The notes: generated from the letters alone by a model not told the origin. DNA of 64,000 bases from Desarmillaria ectypa (GCA_030407005.1 JAUDYN010000003.1:2418001-2482000); one strand, 5' to 3'; positions 22,474 to 35,132 are shown, counted from the stretch's first letter. Numbers and translations: made by a program.

Positions 22474-24670
22474 ATGCCTCCCTCAAAGCCAGACTTCAAG
22501 GACCACATATGTCCACCATCGAATGCCACACATCCCTCCGACCGCTGGGAATCCCTTTTTGTTTACTCATTCATCTGCAAATTCACCAATCTGCGGGGAA
22601 AGGTCGACGGGCTCGAAACTCCAATGGAGTGAGTTGTGATTTTGCATCGTCATGGCGCTGGTTTTACGGTTTTATGACGGGTTTCATTATACACAGCCTG
22701 GAAAATGCCCTCTTGTCGCAGGAGCCAAATCTAATATTAAGTCAAGTGCTTAGTCGGTTTATACTGAACCTTAGGCCACAAACGCGTAATTTGGGGTAAG
22801 AACATGTTTTGGCACGTTGCATCGGCATGCATGTGTTCTAATAGTACGCGTAAAATGCCAGCATAGATCAGATTTCTTCTACTGTGGCCAATGTTCTCAC
22901 TGAGTTCTTCAAAACATCTGAAAGAACCGTGTTCTGGGACGAAGATCTCCAAAGGAACGTGGATCCTCTTTCCGGTCTAGAAGGGGGTTTCTTTGTCGCT
23001 AGTTGGGATTTAAAAGTACGTGAATTGGCTTGTACATAACCCTTCCGAATCTAACCCTTTGATATTTGCCTTCATTTCAGCTCAATGTCTTGCGTCAACT
23101 TGTTGAATTACAACTCGTCCATAGTGCCGATATCAAGGCCAAACTTGACCGTGCATGGGGAATCGCTCCACACAAGCAAAAGAAGAAAGAAAGTGATTCA
23201 TCTCGCCCCAAAGCGGAAGACCCCTTCAGTCGAATTCGGCTTCAGCTCCTGCCCATCGGACAAGATGTGGACCGTAAACGTTACTGGATAGCAGATGGTC
23301 CGTGCACTCTTCCTTCACGTTTAATCCATATATTTGCGTGTATTTGCCAGTCGAACATCCTTTTCTTTATGTGTCGTTTTATTTTTGTTCATGGTGTCTG
23401 GTGTCCTGTGCCATCTTGTATCGTGATTCATGATCACTGACTGTATCCTTGCGCTCCCAGATTCTCCTCGGATCTATGTTTCGACCAATCCCTGGAAGAT
23501 GTCCTCTACTTTTGAGACCTTGGCATCCACGCGTGAAGAATACATGACTGTCATCGAGAGCCTCAAAGCCTCCGCGCCTAATCCTAAAAAGTCTGCTCGC
23601 ATTACTCATGTTAAACGAGCGGAAGCGCAACATTCAGCTCTGATCTCATCACTCGAGGAACGTGTTCCAGCTATAGACGCCGAAATAGCGGTGAGTTGCA
23701 TTCATAACGTTGTCTTCCGCATTTGGGAGATATCCTACCGTGAAAGGACCATATTCTTTGAATTTCACTGTCATTGAATCATTGGACTGTGACTAATCTG
23801 CCTCCTCGGATAGCGTGCACAAAGGGCCCGCAGAAAAATGGAACAACGATTGGCTCTTTATGCTCAGGCAGATCTAAGAGAAACTCGAACGCGACGCCAA
23901 ACCCGAAAGCCGGATTACGTGTATCATATACAGGATCTTGACAGTGATGTCAGTAGCACATTGGTTCCACATAGTCCTTCAGCTGACCTTCTTTGTTTCC
24001 GTTTTAGAATGATGCCGACGAGTACAGATACCAAGACGATGGCTATGAGGAAGATGAGGACTTTGCGAATGATGAGGACTCCGATTCCAAACCGTCGAGA
24101 AAACGCCACAGAATGACAAATGTTGAACCACGACGATCCACCCGGACGTCCACAAGGTTCAATGGAAAACGAGAAGCATCTTCAGATGATCCCTGGGGAG
24201 GTTGGAGGGGAGAGCGACGTTCGACGCGTCTTGGAGCACCTGCAGATACTCAATTTGATGCTGAACCATCGAGCAAACGAGCACGGACAGCGGACAGCAC
24301 TGCCAGCACGAATTCTGGAGATTTACGTATTTCCCCTGTAGATCTGCCACCGCAGAACAGTAAAAATGGGCTGGGAATTAAGGTTTCTGGTGCAGCAGCA
24401 CTGAAACCCACAGAAGTGGCTCTGGAGCAGATTGCCGGAAAGAAGCGGTCAAAATATTGGGTGTACGCCGTGGAGCCTTCAACGCTTTCGCTCGAGCCTA
24501 AACCTGAGGATCGGGCGCTGACGACGAGTGGGATGGAAACGAATGGAAAGGAGAGGAATGGTAATAGTGATGGTAATGGTAATGGTGATGTGTCGATGTC
24601 TCCCTCCTTCAATGACTCGGACTATCCCAAGAGCATGGAAGGTAGCCTGTCACCTATAGAGTCGTCATAG
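22474..24670 (+). CDS. DDT/WHIM-domain chromatin-remodelling factor
   Basis: Likely ISWI-complex accessory subunit (Ioc3/Itc1/RSF1 style). The N-terminus MPPSKPDFKDHI is followed by a DDT-like segment (WESLFVYSFICKFTNLRGKV) and, across the next exons, ILSQVLSRFILNLRPQTRNL and VLTEFFKTSERTVFWDED. The WHIM motif follows: LQLLPIGQDVDRKRYWIADD, SPRIYVSTNPWKM. The remainder is a coiled coil (LISSLEERVPAIDAEIARAQ) and then an acidic patch with many Asp/Glu and Arg/Ser-rich disordered tail ending at TAG 24670. Introns near 22628, 22800, 23018, 23296, 23692 and 23950. The C-terminus carries AEPSSKRAR and similar basic nuclear-localisation candidates. Confidence 0.78.
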
Positions 24671-25743
24671 CGTTATATGCCCGACTATCACAACCTACTG
24701 CATAAACATTATCTTAACGTACAAGTATTTGCATTCAAGCTTCATATCCACTGTTCATACATACCCGCATCTTAGCCGGCATCTCTTAACTTTTAAGCAT
24801 ACTTCGACTACTTACTGACTTCTCGTTCACTTTTCAATTTTCAGGATCCCGGTCAGATTCAGTGAAACCCATGCCGAAAGATTCAGATCAGAATTCCCGG
24901 GTCCGAGATCAAGTGACGTACAAGGATTTCACGCAGAGATTGAAAGTTCGTGATACCTAAAAGATATAAGCTTGTATAGCCTGCCTGAGCCTCGAATTTA
25001 TTTCAAGCTCAAAGGTTCGAAGTGAGTGCTCTTGCAATCAAAATGCATCCAGTAGCGGCAGTTGCCGGTCCCCGATTCTATCCTTTTGTACGAAGAAACA
25101 GTGGGCTGTATCTGAACTGTATCCATTTCGTTGACTTGGTGGCTTTGGGTAACTGCTCATTCAAGAAGAATTAAATAAAATACACCTTGATCAGATGTGG
25201 AAAAGTACTTAGTGGTGCAAAAAGCTTGCTCGGCGGCGCAGCAGCTCACATTTTGCACAATCTAAATCTCAGAGTGATATGTGTTCTTCATTTGAACTGC
25301 TTGCCCCTGCATATACGCATTAGGCCGAGAACAAGAAAACAAAATTACCTACTACGTACCGTAGAGTACGCCGACCAATAGGGGAGACATCGAGATTGAA
25401 GTATATTCAGCCATAGCGGCATCGACGCTGTCGTAAAGCTGTTGCGTGCTGTGGGCTCGCTAATCACCGCAAATTGCCTAAGCCGACCCAGAGTATAACT
25501 CTGTCCAGACGATTTGGCGCTGCTCAAGACAGTTATACGCCTTGCTATAATTCTCCGGAAAGAATCGGGAATCTGGCAAACTCCGATGAATAGGGAGATC
25601 GCAATTTTACTGTGATGCGGTAAAGTCCGCAATTAGAGTGGTCGGTACACGTGGAAGGTGAGGCCAGAACTTTAACGGAGTCCGTCTGTCAGTTCCGGAA
25701 TCGCGCCTCTTGGCGCTGCTTTCCCTTTTCCTCTTCCACCTTC
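24671..25743. other. Intergenic upstream of MIP
   Basis: About 1.07 kb with no recognisable gene on either strand. Short open frames at 25187-25381 and 25345-25632 have no family features. Presumably 3' UTR of the WHIM gene plus the MIP promoter. Confidence 0.5.
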
Positions 25744-28243
25744 ATGATCATCAGAACTGCCCGCAATGCTTTTACGACTCCTTCCCCCAGCCAGCCCTTC
25801 CGCTTCCAAGGCTGTCTCATTGCCAAACAAGAATCTCTGCACCGTCGTACGACCCGACGAAACTTGTCGACCCATGCTCACCCTACGATCCCCGCATCAC
25901 CGGACGACAAAGCGCTGATGACGCTCTTCGACAACCCCCGAGATGGCTTCAAGCTTTCGCCGTTTTCAAGGACAGGGCTCTTTGGACATCCTTCCTTGTC
26001 TCAGCCGCGGGGACTGATATCACTCGCCAATGCCACTTATATACGGGCCCAGGTGCTTACCAACCGTATTTTACGGGCGCGGGAGTCGAGAGACGAGATG
26101 TTCAAGGTGGTGAAGAATCTTGATCGGCTGAGTGATATGCTTTGCGGCGTCATAGATCTTGCAGAGCTTGTTAGGAACGCACATCCTGACAAGGCATGGG
26201 TGGATGCGGCAAATACGGCATATGAGACGTTGTGCGAGTTCATGAATGTCCTGAATACTCATGTTGGTCTCTACCAAGTGCGTCATTGATTCGTTTTCAT
26301 ATCTATGTTCGCTAATGCGATCAATTAGGTGCTAAAGTCTGTTCTCTCTGATCCTGACATCGTAAAATCGCTCTCGCCAGAGGCACATAAAACTGCTCTC
26401 ATATTTTGGCATGACTTCGAGCAGTCTGCCATCAACCTCCCACCAGACCAGCGAAATAAATTCGTCTCATTGTCGACAGAAATTCTAGTCCTCGGCCGAC
26501 AGTTCTTGAAAGATGTGACAGCCCTTCGTCCGCCTGCGGCCATCAAGCCCTCAGAGCTGGCAGGTCTGAAAGATCAGGGAATGGGAGTCAGACTACAGCT
26601 TCAGGCTCGGTTTACTCAGCGTGATCTCATGGTATATCCTGGTTCATTGCAGGCACAGATGATCATGCGCTCTGCACCAGCCGAGGAGCCCCGTCGATGC
26701 GTTTATATTGCAGCTAACTCGAGTACCCCCCAGCAAGTCTCCGTCTTAGAACAATTGCTCCGTACACGAGCGGAGCTCGCGCGCCTTGTGGGACGCGAAA
26801 GCTTTGCCCATCTTTCCCTCGACAACAAGATGGCAAAAACGCCCGGTGAGTCTCAGGCTGGGTTTTTACTGATCTCAAGTACCCATGAACTCTCCTCTTA
26901 GATCATGTCCATCATTTCCTCGATGCTCTCATGGATTACACAAGGCCGTATGCTCGATCTGCGTTGCGGGCCCTTAGTCTGCGGAAGCAGAAACACCTTA
27001 AAACATCCCCCTTCCCTATCATCCAGGCATGGGACCGTGACTTTTACTGTCCCCCTGAACCTCCAGCACCACCAATGACACTCCCTCCCCTCACCGTCGG
27101 CACAGTATTTATGGGCCTCTCCCGATTATTCCGTCATTTATACGGCATTAACCTTCGTCCAGCAGAAACTGCTGCGGGCGAAGTATGGCACTCTGACGTA
27201 CACAAGCTAGAGGTTATTGATGAGGAGAAGGGGATCATTGGATGGATTTACGCGGATCTATTTGCAAGGCGCGGCAAGGCAAGCGGAGCGGCTCATTATA
27301 CGGTGAGATGTTCTCGACGCACCGACGATGATGACGAAGCAAACGATGAGATGCCAGAAGGGGCGGCATATGATGTCCGAGAATCTGTGGAATTCGAAGC
27401 GATAAAGAGGCATCGACTGCCTGGCCAAGACGGGGTATATCAGCTCCCGTTGGTCGTGCTACTCTGCGAATTTACGAGGCCGACGATTTCTCGAGGTCCC
27501 ACGGAATTGGAATGGCAGGATGTCAAAACCCTCTTCCACGAGATGGGGCACGCCATGCATTGTCAGTAGAACAATTTCCATGCCTTTGATTTACTCAATA
27601 CTCTTCATCTCCAGCCATGATTGGGCGCACCGAATACCAGAACGTATCTGGAACGCGCTGTGCCACCGATTTCGTCGAGCTACCTTCCATTCTCATGGAA
27701 CACTTTCTCTACTCAGCCGACGTCCTCTCCCTCTTCGACGTCTCTGCTACATCCAACATTCGCCAATCAATAAATCTCCACGAAGATCCTTGTCATGCCA
27801 TCGATACATACTCCCAAATACTTCTCGCAGCACTTGATCAGACGTATCATTCCCCCGTCGCGCTTGACCCCTCCTTCGATTCTACCCAAGCCTACGCCAA
27901 TTTGCACAATACACGAGGACTCATCCCCTACGTACCGGGAACGTCATTTCAAACACAGTTTGGGCATCTCTTCAGCTATGGTGCAACGTACTACTCGTAT
28001 TTGTTCGATCGCGCAATCGCTTCGCGAGTTTGGCGAAACGTGTTCTCAGTAAATCCACTGAAGAGAGAGTTAGGGGAGAAGTTTAAGGATGATGTGTTGC
28101 GGTACGGAGGGGGGAGGGATCCGTGGAAGATGGTTGCCGATATTCTTAGCAAACCAGAGTTGGAAAGTGGAGATGCGGAGGCGATGAGAGAGGTAGGACA
28201 GTGGAGGATTGAGGATGAGGTCGGGTCGTTTGATAGACATTAA
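25744..28243 (+). CDS. MIP: Mitochondrial intermediate peptidase (M3 metallopeptidase)
   Basis: Removes an octapeptide from imported mitochondrial precursors in the matrix. ATG 25744 begins [20 protein letters not shown], a basic presequence. The M3 body follows: [80 protein letters not shown], and the zinc-site helix [11 protein letters not shown] (HExxH) just before an intron, continuing [20 protein letters not shown] and [11 protein letters not shown]. Introns: about 26279-26328, 26844-26900 and 27567-27615. Stop TAA 28243. MIP sits beside the HD mating-type genes in most Agaricomycetes and anchors the locus call. Confidence 0.96.
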
Positions 28244-28494
28244 AATAATCAAACGATGCTGTAGAATAGACGATCAACGATACGTTTCAAAATTAGATGA
28301 AGGAAGCCGACATAAGGACATCGGGCCCAAAACAATGTACTCGGAGACATCGGGCCGATCCACGTGAGCGGAGATTGAAAAGTCCGCTATAGTACGGTCC
28401 GATCCTCCCGCACAGCGATTTGGAAGGCTCTCCGAAACGGATGGGACGAGACAAATAGTAGACAAAGTGCACAAGGATGGGGTGATCACGGGTG

Positions 28495-29440
28495 TTACGC
28501 GAAGAAAGATCTCATGCGCTGCACATATTCGTTGTCGCTAGCTGACTCACACTGCGCCTTGATGAAACCTCTCGTGTCGTGTCCGACAAAATAGCGCAAC
28601 TTATCTGCCCCGTCCGTTGCAGCGGCAGAAATTACGTCTGCGACCTCATCCGATGATATCTTCCGGGGAGCAGACATCTTCTCATAGACTTTCATAAACT
28701 TCATTGCGTAGTCTGCGTATGATGGAGTCTGCGAAAATGCTTATCCAACTGTGGAATGAAGGGAGAAATCGGCGTTTAGCACCTTTGTTAAATCCATAGG
28801 TGTCGCTGCTGCAGAGGCAGCGTTAAAGTTTGTCGACGTGACACCCCTATGACGCCTTCACGAAGATATTCTGGGATGCGAGCTCATACGAAAGTGTCTC
28901 AGTAAAGCCTTCCAGCGTAAACTTGGAAGCGCAGTAAATGGGAAGCATCGGGAGAGTGAATACACCGGCGCTAGAGCTGATGTTTATTATACCACCTCCC
29001 GCGATGCGCAAGTGAGGTAGTAAGTCTCGTATTACGTTCATCACACCTAGACTCAAGAACCTAATTTGAGTATCTTGAATCTCAGGATTTCGTAAGGAAC
29101 ATGAACCAAATGCATTGACGTCGAACGGTCTCCTCGCCTGCTCGGGAGAAATCATCTCGAAGATATCGTTTTGACCATATCCAGTAGAGTTTACCAGCAG
29201 GTCTACCTTCGAGAATTTGCTGATGGCTGCTTCGATAGCGGGGGTAATGGAGCTTGGGTCTGCGGCGTCCATCTGGACTAGTAGCAAGCGAAAAGGATCA
29301 AGAGATTTGATTGGATTCCCTTGGGAAGTGTCGCGGAGGATGCCCACGACATTTCAGCCTTTCGCATAAAACGGCCTGGCGGTGGCCAGGCCAATACCAG
29401 AAGATGTGCCGGTGATGAAGATCGTCTTGGATATGCTCTG
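28495..29440 (-). pseudogene. Broken short-chain dehydrogenase/reductase (SDR)
   Basis: Remains of a classical SDR. The cofactor motif is intact (TIFITGTSSGIGLATARPFY), as are the active-site YxxxK (PIYCASKFTLEG), INISSSAG and the C-terminal exon (APRKISSDEVADVISAAATD). Three lesions are visible. First, the codon after AKG is TGA where relatives have Trp (reading AKG-stop-NVVG, at about 29355). Second, after NIFVK (about 28860) the frame runs into TAG and the expected GGVTSTNF segment resumes in another frame (GVTSTNFNAASAAATPMDLT), as if about five bases were lost. Third, no in-frame ATG precedes the cofactor motif. The in-frame insert near 29060-29115 is an ordinary intron. Substrate unknown. 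A truncated product from an internal start is conceivable but would lack the nucleotide-binding fold. Confidence 0.85.
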
Positions 29441-30189
29441 AAGGAAGTCAATACTATACCACTTCAAGGATACAGGTAACAGCTCATCTTATACTAAAAT
29501 CCGGTGCCGTGTACATGCAACCCTCAGCGCAAAAATCTAGTTCGAAGGCATTCACGGCGAGTCACGAATGCGAGATTAGAACTGTAAGCATAGCGGTAAT
29601 GATGGAGCCGCGTATGCTTGCCGGCAATCAACAAATTACAGTCATCTAGATTAGAACTGACACAGAGACTGAGTACTTTCTGACTACCGATCACATTATC
29701 AAATGCGATATCGAAGTCAAAAGTTTGCAGAGGACGCACTCTGAGGAAGAACGTAGGATATCACAATTGTGGAGTGAACCAGTCCAGACTAGCAAACAAG
29801 ATTAATTTTTTGAGTGCGTTGTGTATTATTATGTAGTCATTTCTGTACTGGTTTGCGAAAGTCCCAAAGTTCAGAACTATAACAGAGAGCGCAGGATGCA
29901 ACACATGTAGGGTATGAACCGAGATTCTTAAGGGTGATGATGGTCTGCTGATTAATTCGGCAGGCAGATATAGGACAAGATATTATCGCAGCATGCGAGT
30001 TGTTATAGAATAGTTGCGACGGTGGCAGTTTCCCATAATTCTGGCTATGGATTCCATCGAACAGTCTTCATATCCTATTCTGAAACGTCAGTACCGTTTT
30101 GATAAGTCATTCGAGAAGGAAGACTGACAAGAGGCTCGGGGCTGGACAGCTTGGGATACGAAAGATAGTGCGTCAGATAAAATACGGTG
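29441..30189. other. Gene-poor stretch
   Basis: About 750 bp with only short open frames (for example 29524-29739, minus) lacking any recognisable family. AT content is higher than in the flanking genes. May hold decayed sequence or the 3' end of the gene that follows on the minus strand. Confidence 0.4.
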
Positions 30190-31770
30190 TCATAGTACAA
30201 GGCTACATACCTGTGGATCCTGGTGAAAGTTCATGTCCGAGAACTTATTGTCATGGCATGGGGTAGGAAGCCCCCTTCTGATACGGTCTTCCTGCCATAA
30301 TCGCAATTTCTCAGAGTATCTCTGCACCTCTTCGAAAACTTGGCAGAAATTCTTGAAGATTTCATACCTAAAATCGATCCCAATTTGGTTAGAGAAAGTA
30401 GAGGTGAAATGAACGAACTTGACGTGCAACATCAGACTAGCAAGTAAAGGGTAGGACTCTTCGCCTAGCCACCATTGTCAGCCTGAGCAAGCCAGTTTTG
30501 AGAGCACCCAAACGTACTACACTTCTTTATCAAAGCCTAGTGAGGATGAGCGGTAAGCTAGAGGACATGAGCGGACAGCTTTATACTGACCTGAGTCAAG
30601 GACAATCCACCAGAAACTTCCCATGTCCGCTGATGATCCTTGCATGATGATATACACACCTATTCATTGATAAGTCATTGGACCAGGATTTTGACTTGAA
30701 GACCAACTTACCACGTTCGCCACTTGCCCTCTTCTTCGCTGGGAGCGGACAAAACCCGTTGCAGCACATCCGTACGGGAGAACCAAGGCTGGACATTTGT
30801 ACAGGGGATTCACTTTGCTCGGTCGGGCCAAGGCACGAAGCCACGTCCGCCTGTGTAGGGTCCACGGAAAGTAACTTTGCTAGCACTCTGGGGGAATCAT
30901 TGAAGGACGCATTGATCAGACGCTGAATGGACGTATTGCAATAAGTGATGCCCTTCTTCTCTATTAACTGGTATATGGTTCTACGCGAGACAGTATCTGG
31001 AGGGGATTGAGGCTTGGCATCCCGGTGATGAATATAGTATGTTGCTTACCCATGGTGTACCAACGAAGTATGTCCCAAAGGGCCCGTGGATAGGACGTTT
31101 TCTGGCGAAGATGCAGATACGGTCCTCTAAAGTCATAGTTGCAGCGGAAATGCTCTAAATTTGCGAATGTGTTATTCGAAGAAGTTGACAAGGGAACAAT
31201 TAAGGCATACCCGACAGAGATGCCGAGTGACATGTATCCAGGACCGCCTTGTTCATATATGAGGGTCAAAGAAGTTGGACAATAGGTAGAGACAAACCGT
31301 CATATAACAAGTCGCCGGAAGACTATCGACAAGATGCTTCCGAAGTACCTGGCAAGCGCATTGGAATCGAACAAGGAACAGCTTCCAGAGTGCTCACATC
31401 ATCTTTGATAATCTCGCCGTCCATAGCTATCAAGCCTAATCATCGTTAGAACGAAGCACGGTGGAGTCGAGCAGGAAGTGCGCGGACTTACATTCATCCA
31501 TACCATCTTCCTCGCTCCCATCCAGGTTTTCCACCTGCGTTCCATGTCCTGAGTCTGCGCCCAGTCATCGTCTGGATACCACTCATGAGACAGAAATCTT
31601 ACAGTGGAAGGAAAATATTCTCCATCCTTGGGCTCATGAACGAGTCTCGTTATATGGCGAAGCTGGAGAAGCTATGTGGTCAGCAGCACGAAGGGAGGTG
31701 TCTAGCATGACCGTACAATGTTATCGTGCGTCGGTTGAAGTTCACTTGGTCCTTCGTTTTCTATGAGAGT
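30190..31770 (-). CDS. Unrecognised spliced gene
   Basis: A set of minus-strand exons that join in frame across GT-AG introns. Reading 5' to 3': FRHITRLVHEPKDGEYFPST, FLSHEWYPDDDWAQTQDMER with RRWKTWMGARKMVWMN (31640-31490); AMDGEIIKDDVSTLEAVPCS (31430-31340); GGPGYMSLGISV; EHFRCNYDFRGPYLHLRQKT and SYPRALWDILRWYTM; EKKGITYCNTSIQRLINASF; VLAKLLSVDPTQADVASCLG; a later exon IFKNFCQVFEEVQRYSEKLR (30370-30300). The composition is protein-like and the splice sites are good, so I think a gene is or was here, but I do not recognise a family. Start and stop codons are not resolved; coordinates are the outer limits of the coding-like sequence. Confidence 0.4.
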
Positions 31771-32668
31771 CACGATATTATGTTCTATACCGTTCTCTTA
31801 TGTAGAGACAGCTTGGGAAAATAGGGCGGTGCATTATTCGAACAGGGTAAAAATGGTGGCGATGTTCAAATGTTCCCGATCAATTTCAGAGCGAGGAGTT
31901 CGGATCTGCATCTGAAATTGTAACTCTTGATTGAGTACTTTGGCGTGATGCCAAACTTAGAGCGCAATTTTGAACAGAATCACTGAATGAGTCATCAGCA
32001 TCGTCGAGCATCGAGCACGCCCTACGAGAATTTCACCAATAGTACCTCCAACGTGAACGGGCAAGGTACATGCAGCAGGGCCCACTGACAGAGGGGCGAT
32101 CAAGGAGACGCCGTATGTGCGAGTTTGGTCTAAGCCAACAATGTCACCGTTACCTGCCGAATTCTGGTTCAGTTCACACCGTCAAATGCACAAAAACATA
32201 TGCACCAACTCCGACTCTTCTGTCCGTTAATATTGATAACCAAGGCATGTCGGCCAGGTATCGTGAAAATGGTCAGCTGCGAGGTCCAAATTGAATCCTT
32301 ACATCGAGAACACGCGGTACCTACCCAACCATACGGGAATGAACAATGTCATTAACAGCATGGGCCCACATACAACTTTCAAGTCTCAAAAGTCCTCGCT
32401 TGGCTCACGCTTGGCTTTTTGTGCTACGATGGGGCAATGTTGCGAGGCACTGAGATGGCAAATCAAGCTGTGCGATTACGCCAATGAGTTCTTGCACACT
32501 TGAGGACGCCATGCGAAAGTTCATTAACAGGAGTCCAGATCCAGATCATGGGTATTGATGGTGATCACTGATCTCATGTTCCACCTTTACGCCAGGACCT
32601 AGCGCACCTCTGAACAGTACGCCTGTAGGTATCAGTCAAATGTCCTAAATTTGACTTCCAATGACTAG
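31771..32668. other. Gene-poor stretch upstream of deoxyribose-phosphate aldolase
   Basis: About 900 bp. A plus-strand open frame at 32070-32294 and neighbouring peptide-like bits (SSIEHALREFHQ near 32000) do not join into a recognisable product. No repeat or RNA gene seen. The last 100 bp presumably form the promoter of the gene starting at 32669. Confidence 0.4.
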
Positions 32669-33598
32669 ATGGTACGAACAAATGAAGAATGGGCGGCACT
32701 GATATCCACCAAAGTATCAGATATTCAGAAAGCAGGGAAGCCCAAAGTGACCTCCTTACATGTCACTTCTCCCAACGCTGAATTCGCTCGCACGATCGAC
32801 CATACACTTCTCAAACCCGACGCGATTCCTGCCCAAATTGACAAGTTGTGTGATGAGGCTATCAAATTCAAGTTCAAGGTGCCTATCCATCTTCTGTCGT
32901 CTTCGTCACTAATGTATACGTGTTGTCAGTCCTGCTGTGTGAATGGTGCGAATATCCCCCAGGTTACTGCTCGTCTTTCTGGAACTTCGACGATACCTTG
33001 CGCTGTGATTGGGTTCCCCCTCGGTGCATCGAAAACGGAAGTCAAAGCATTGTGCGTCTTCCACCATATCTTCAAATCTCATCTGAGATCTCCTTCAGCG
33101 AAGCTTCTCAAGCCATATCAGATGGTGCAAAAGAGATCGACATGGTCCTCAACATCGGTGCCCTCAAAGCAGGGGACTATTCTTTCGTATTCTCCGACAT
33201 CCGCGCCGTTGTCCTAGCCTGCGGGACTACGCCGCTCAAAGTCATTCTCGAAACCGTTTTCCTGACCGACGAGGAGATCATTGCAGCGTCGTTCATGGCC
33301 GCTAATGCGGGAGCGGCGTTCGTGAAGACGTGCACGGGCTTTTTAGGTGGCGGGGCAACCGCCAGGCATGTCTCTCTTATGCGGACGGCGGTGGCTTTTA
33401 TGCCAGGCGTGCAGGTCAAAGCGTCGGCTGGGATCCGAAACTTCGAGAAGTGTGTGGAAATGCTGGAGGCTGGGGCAGATAGGATTGGGACGTGAGTCGA
33501 CATTTTCTTGGCCATAGTTATCCAATTGCTAATAGTTGTGTAGTTCTTCTGGTGTCGCGATCATGGGGGAAGGTACGAGTGAAACGGGAACGTATTAA
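32669..33598 (+). CDS. Deoxyribose-phosphate aldolase (DeoC type)
   Basis: Cleaves 2-deoxyribose 5-phosphate to glyceraldehyde 3-phosphate and acetaldehyde in deoxynucleoside breakdown. ATG 32669 starts MVRTNEEWAALISTKVSDIQ; then the family motif ARTIDHTLLKPDAIPAQIDK. After an intron (about 32879-32928) VNGANIPQVTARLSG and VIGFPLGASKTEVKA; after another (about 33049-33100) EASQAISDGAKEIDMVLNIG and PLKVILETVFLTDEEIIAA. The Schiff-base lysine lies in AAFVKTCTGFLGGGAT; VQVKASAGIRN carries the second conserved lysine. A last intron (about 33493-33543) precedes TSSGVAIMGEG and the stop TAA 33598. Complete, about 250 residues, normal for the family. Not a usual MAT-A neighbour that I know of. Confidence 0.93.
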
Positions 33599-33922
33599 GC
33601 AGAAGCACCATCGCGTATTCGATATCTGGAACTATTAGGATTGATTTATTGCAGAGAACAATTTCGCCTGATTGTCACTTTCGTGAACATCGCTCTGATC
33701 TCATTGCTGGATTGGGGTATCACCGCCCTGTGATATTACCTCGTACAACACCACTACCGGCAAGAGGGCCCTCACATCACTGTAACGACAATTTTCATTA
33801 GCATTGGCATTCACAGAAGTGTGAATATTCTCATTCCTTACCAACTTGATGTCATTTCGACTTTACACAGCATAAACGTTAGTCTAGAATCTTTCTATGA
33901 CAGAGTGTCCAGTCGTCGACCG

Positions 33923-35132
33923 CTACATCCCTTGCATCGAATCAGGCAAATTCAAAACAAAGCCATCCTTCAATGGATCTTGCTCTTCGCACATGAATAC
34001 GCTCGCTCCAGTATAGTTCGCCCTGTCCTTAGCCCTAACTACGACGCCCTCTTCCCGCCTTTCCAGTGCGGACTCGTGAAATCCCAACATTTTCTTCCCC
34101 AAACTGGACCACCGACTCGTATCCCCACCACTCATCCGACCCGACTCCTAGCCACCCTTCCTCTACACCCAGCGCCACCCTGGCCATCACACCTGACCTT
34201 GTCGGACTCCGATCGATCTGACCGCCTGCAAAGAAACACAGTCCCAACTCTCCTCTCGGCCCATCCTGCGTCTTGTCAGTGGCGATTACGCCGTACAGAA
34301 ACTCGAGATCGCGTTCCGTCGGGTGCTTGATTATCCCACCTTGCATGGCTTCCAAGTTGACGAGTCTCTCGGTTGCCGCTGCCGCCTCAGCAATATTCCT
34401 TTTCGCACCAAGCTCTTGCGTAGAGATGAGCACGTAGAACGCCCCTCCATATGCAACGTCCACCGCCATCCGTTCTTTCGATATGTAACCTCGCTCACTC
34501 AGAGGAATATCTACCACCAACCCGCGCTTGCTCACAAAACTCTGTATACCTAGGAAGGACACTTCATCAGAGTTCGAGGGGACACTAATACGTACCACCC
34601 CACAGAGCGCGTGGATCCTCAGCTCTGTCGTGCCATTCACTTTTCTAAGCGCTTCGCGTCGGGGGAACACCTCCAAATCGTGCGTATCAACCAGAAAACG
34701 ACCCAGAGCGATCGTAGCGTAGCCGCACATTGTCGAATAGCCCTCTTTTTGGGTAAGCAATGCCAGCGAGAACATAGCTGCACTGCGCACGTACTATGGG
34801 AAAACAGCACTCCGATATCTGCCTCCCCGCTCTTCGTGAGGTCAGTTTCTTGCACGAGGATGGCGCCATACATCCCTGCGTGCCCACGGGGCTCAAGCAT
34901 TAGCCGTCGTCGGATATCATCGTGGTGCTCCTTTGCATAACGTCGCTTTTCGAGGAGGGTGGTCCCGAGGAGAGGTGGGTAGCCGGAGATAATGATTCGC
35001 GTCAGCTGACAGCTGTAAGTCTGAGCATGGTAGTATCTGAATGGTCCACAAACATGCCTCCCCAGATGTATGCATTTCCACCGTCTTGATAACATTTTGC
35101 CGCGAGGGAGTTGAAGGTGTCCATGATGACAA
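33923..35132 (-). CDS. Trans-L-3-hydroxyproline dehydratase (proline racemase family), apparent frameshift
   Basis: Dehydrates trans-3-hydroxy-L-proline to pyrroline-2-carboxylate. Exons read NVIKTVEMHTSGEPTRIIIS, GYPPLLGTTLLEKRRYAKEH, DDIRRRLMLEPRGHAGMYGA, GEADIGVLFSHNEGYSTMCG. The general-base Cys is present in STMCGYATIALG. The second catalytic position in DRSPTRSGVMARVALG is Thr, the hallmark of dehydratases as opposed to racemases, which have Cys. Two oddities: around 34030-34110 the frame after WWGYESVV runs into stops, while the conserved end (DRANYTGASVFMCEEQDPLK, DGFVLNLPDSMQGM) continues in another frame; and no in-frame ATG is found before EMHTSGE unless an upstream exon exists. 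Either a small unusual intron, an assembly error or a decaying gene. Confidence 0.7.

Noticed and set aside
29441..32668. Transposable element suspected in the gene-poor DNA
   Set aside because: No terminal repeats, target-site duplication or transposase/reverse-transcriptase motif could be found by eye on either strand.
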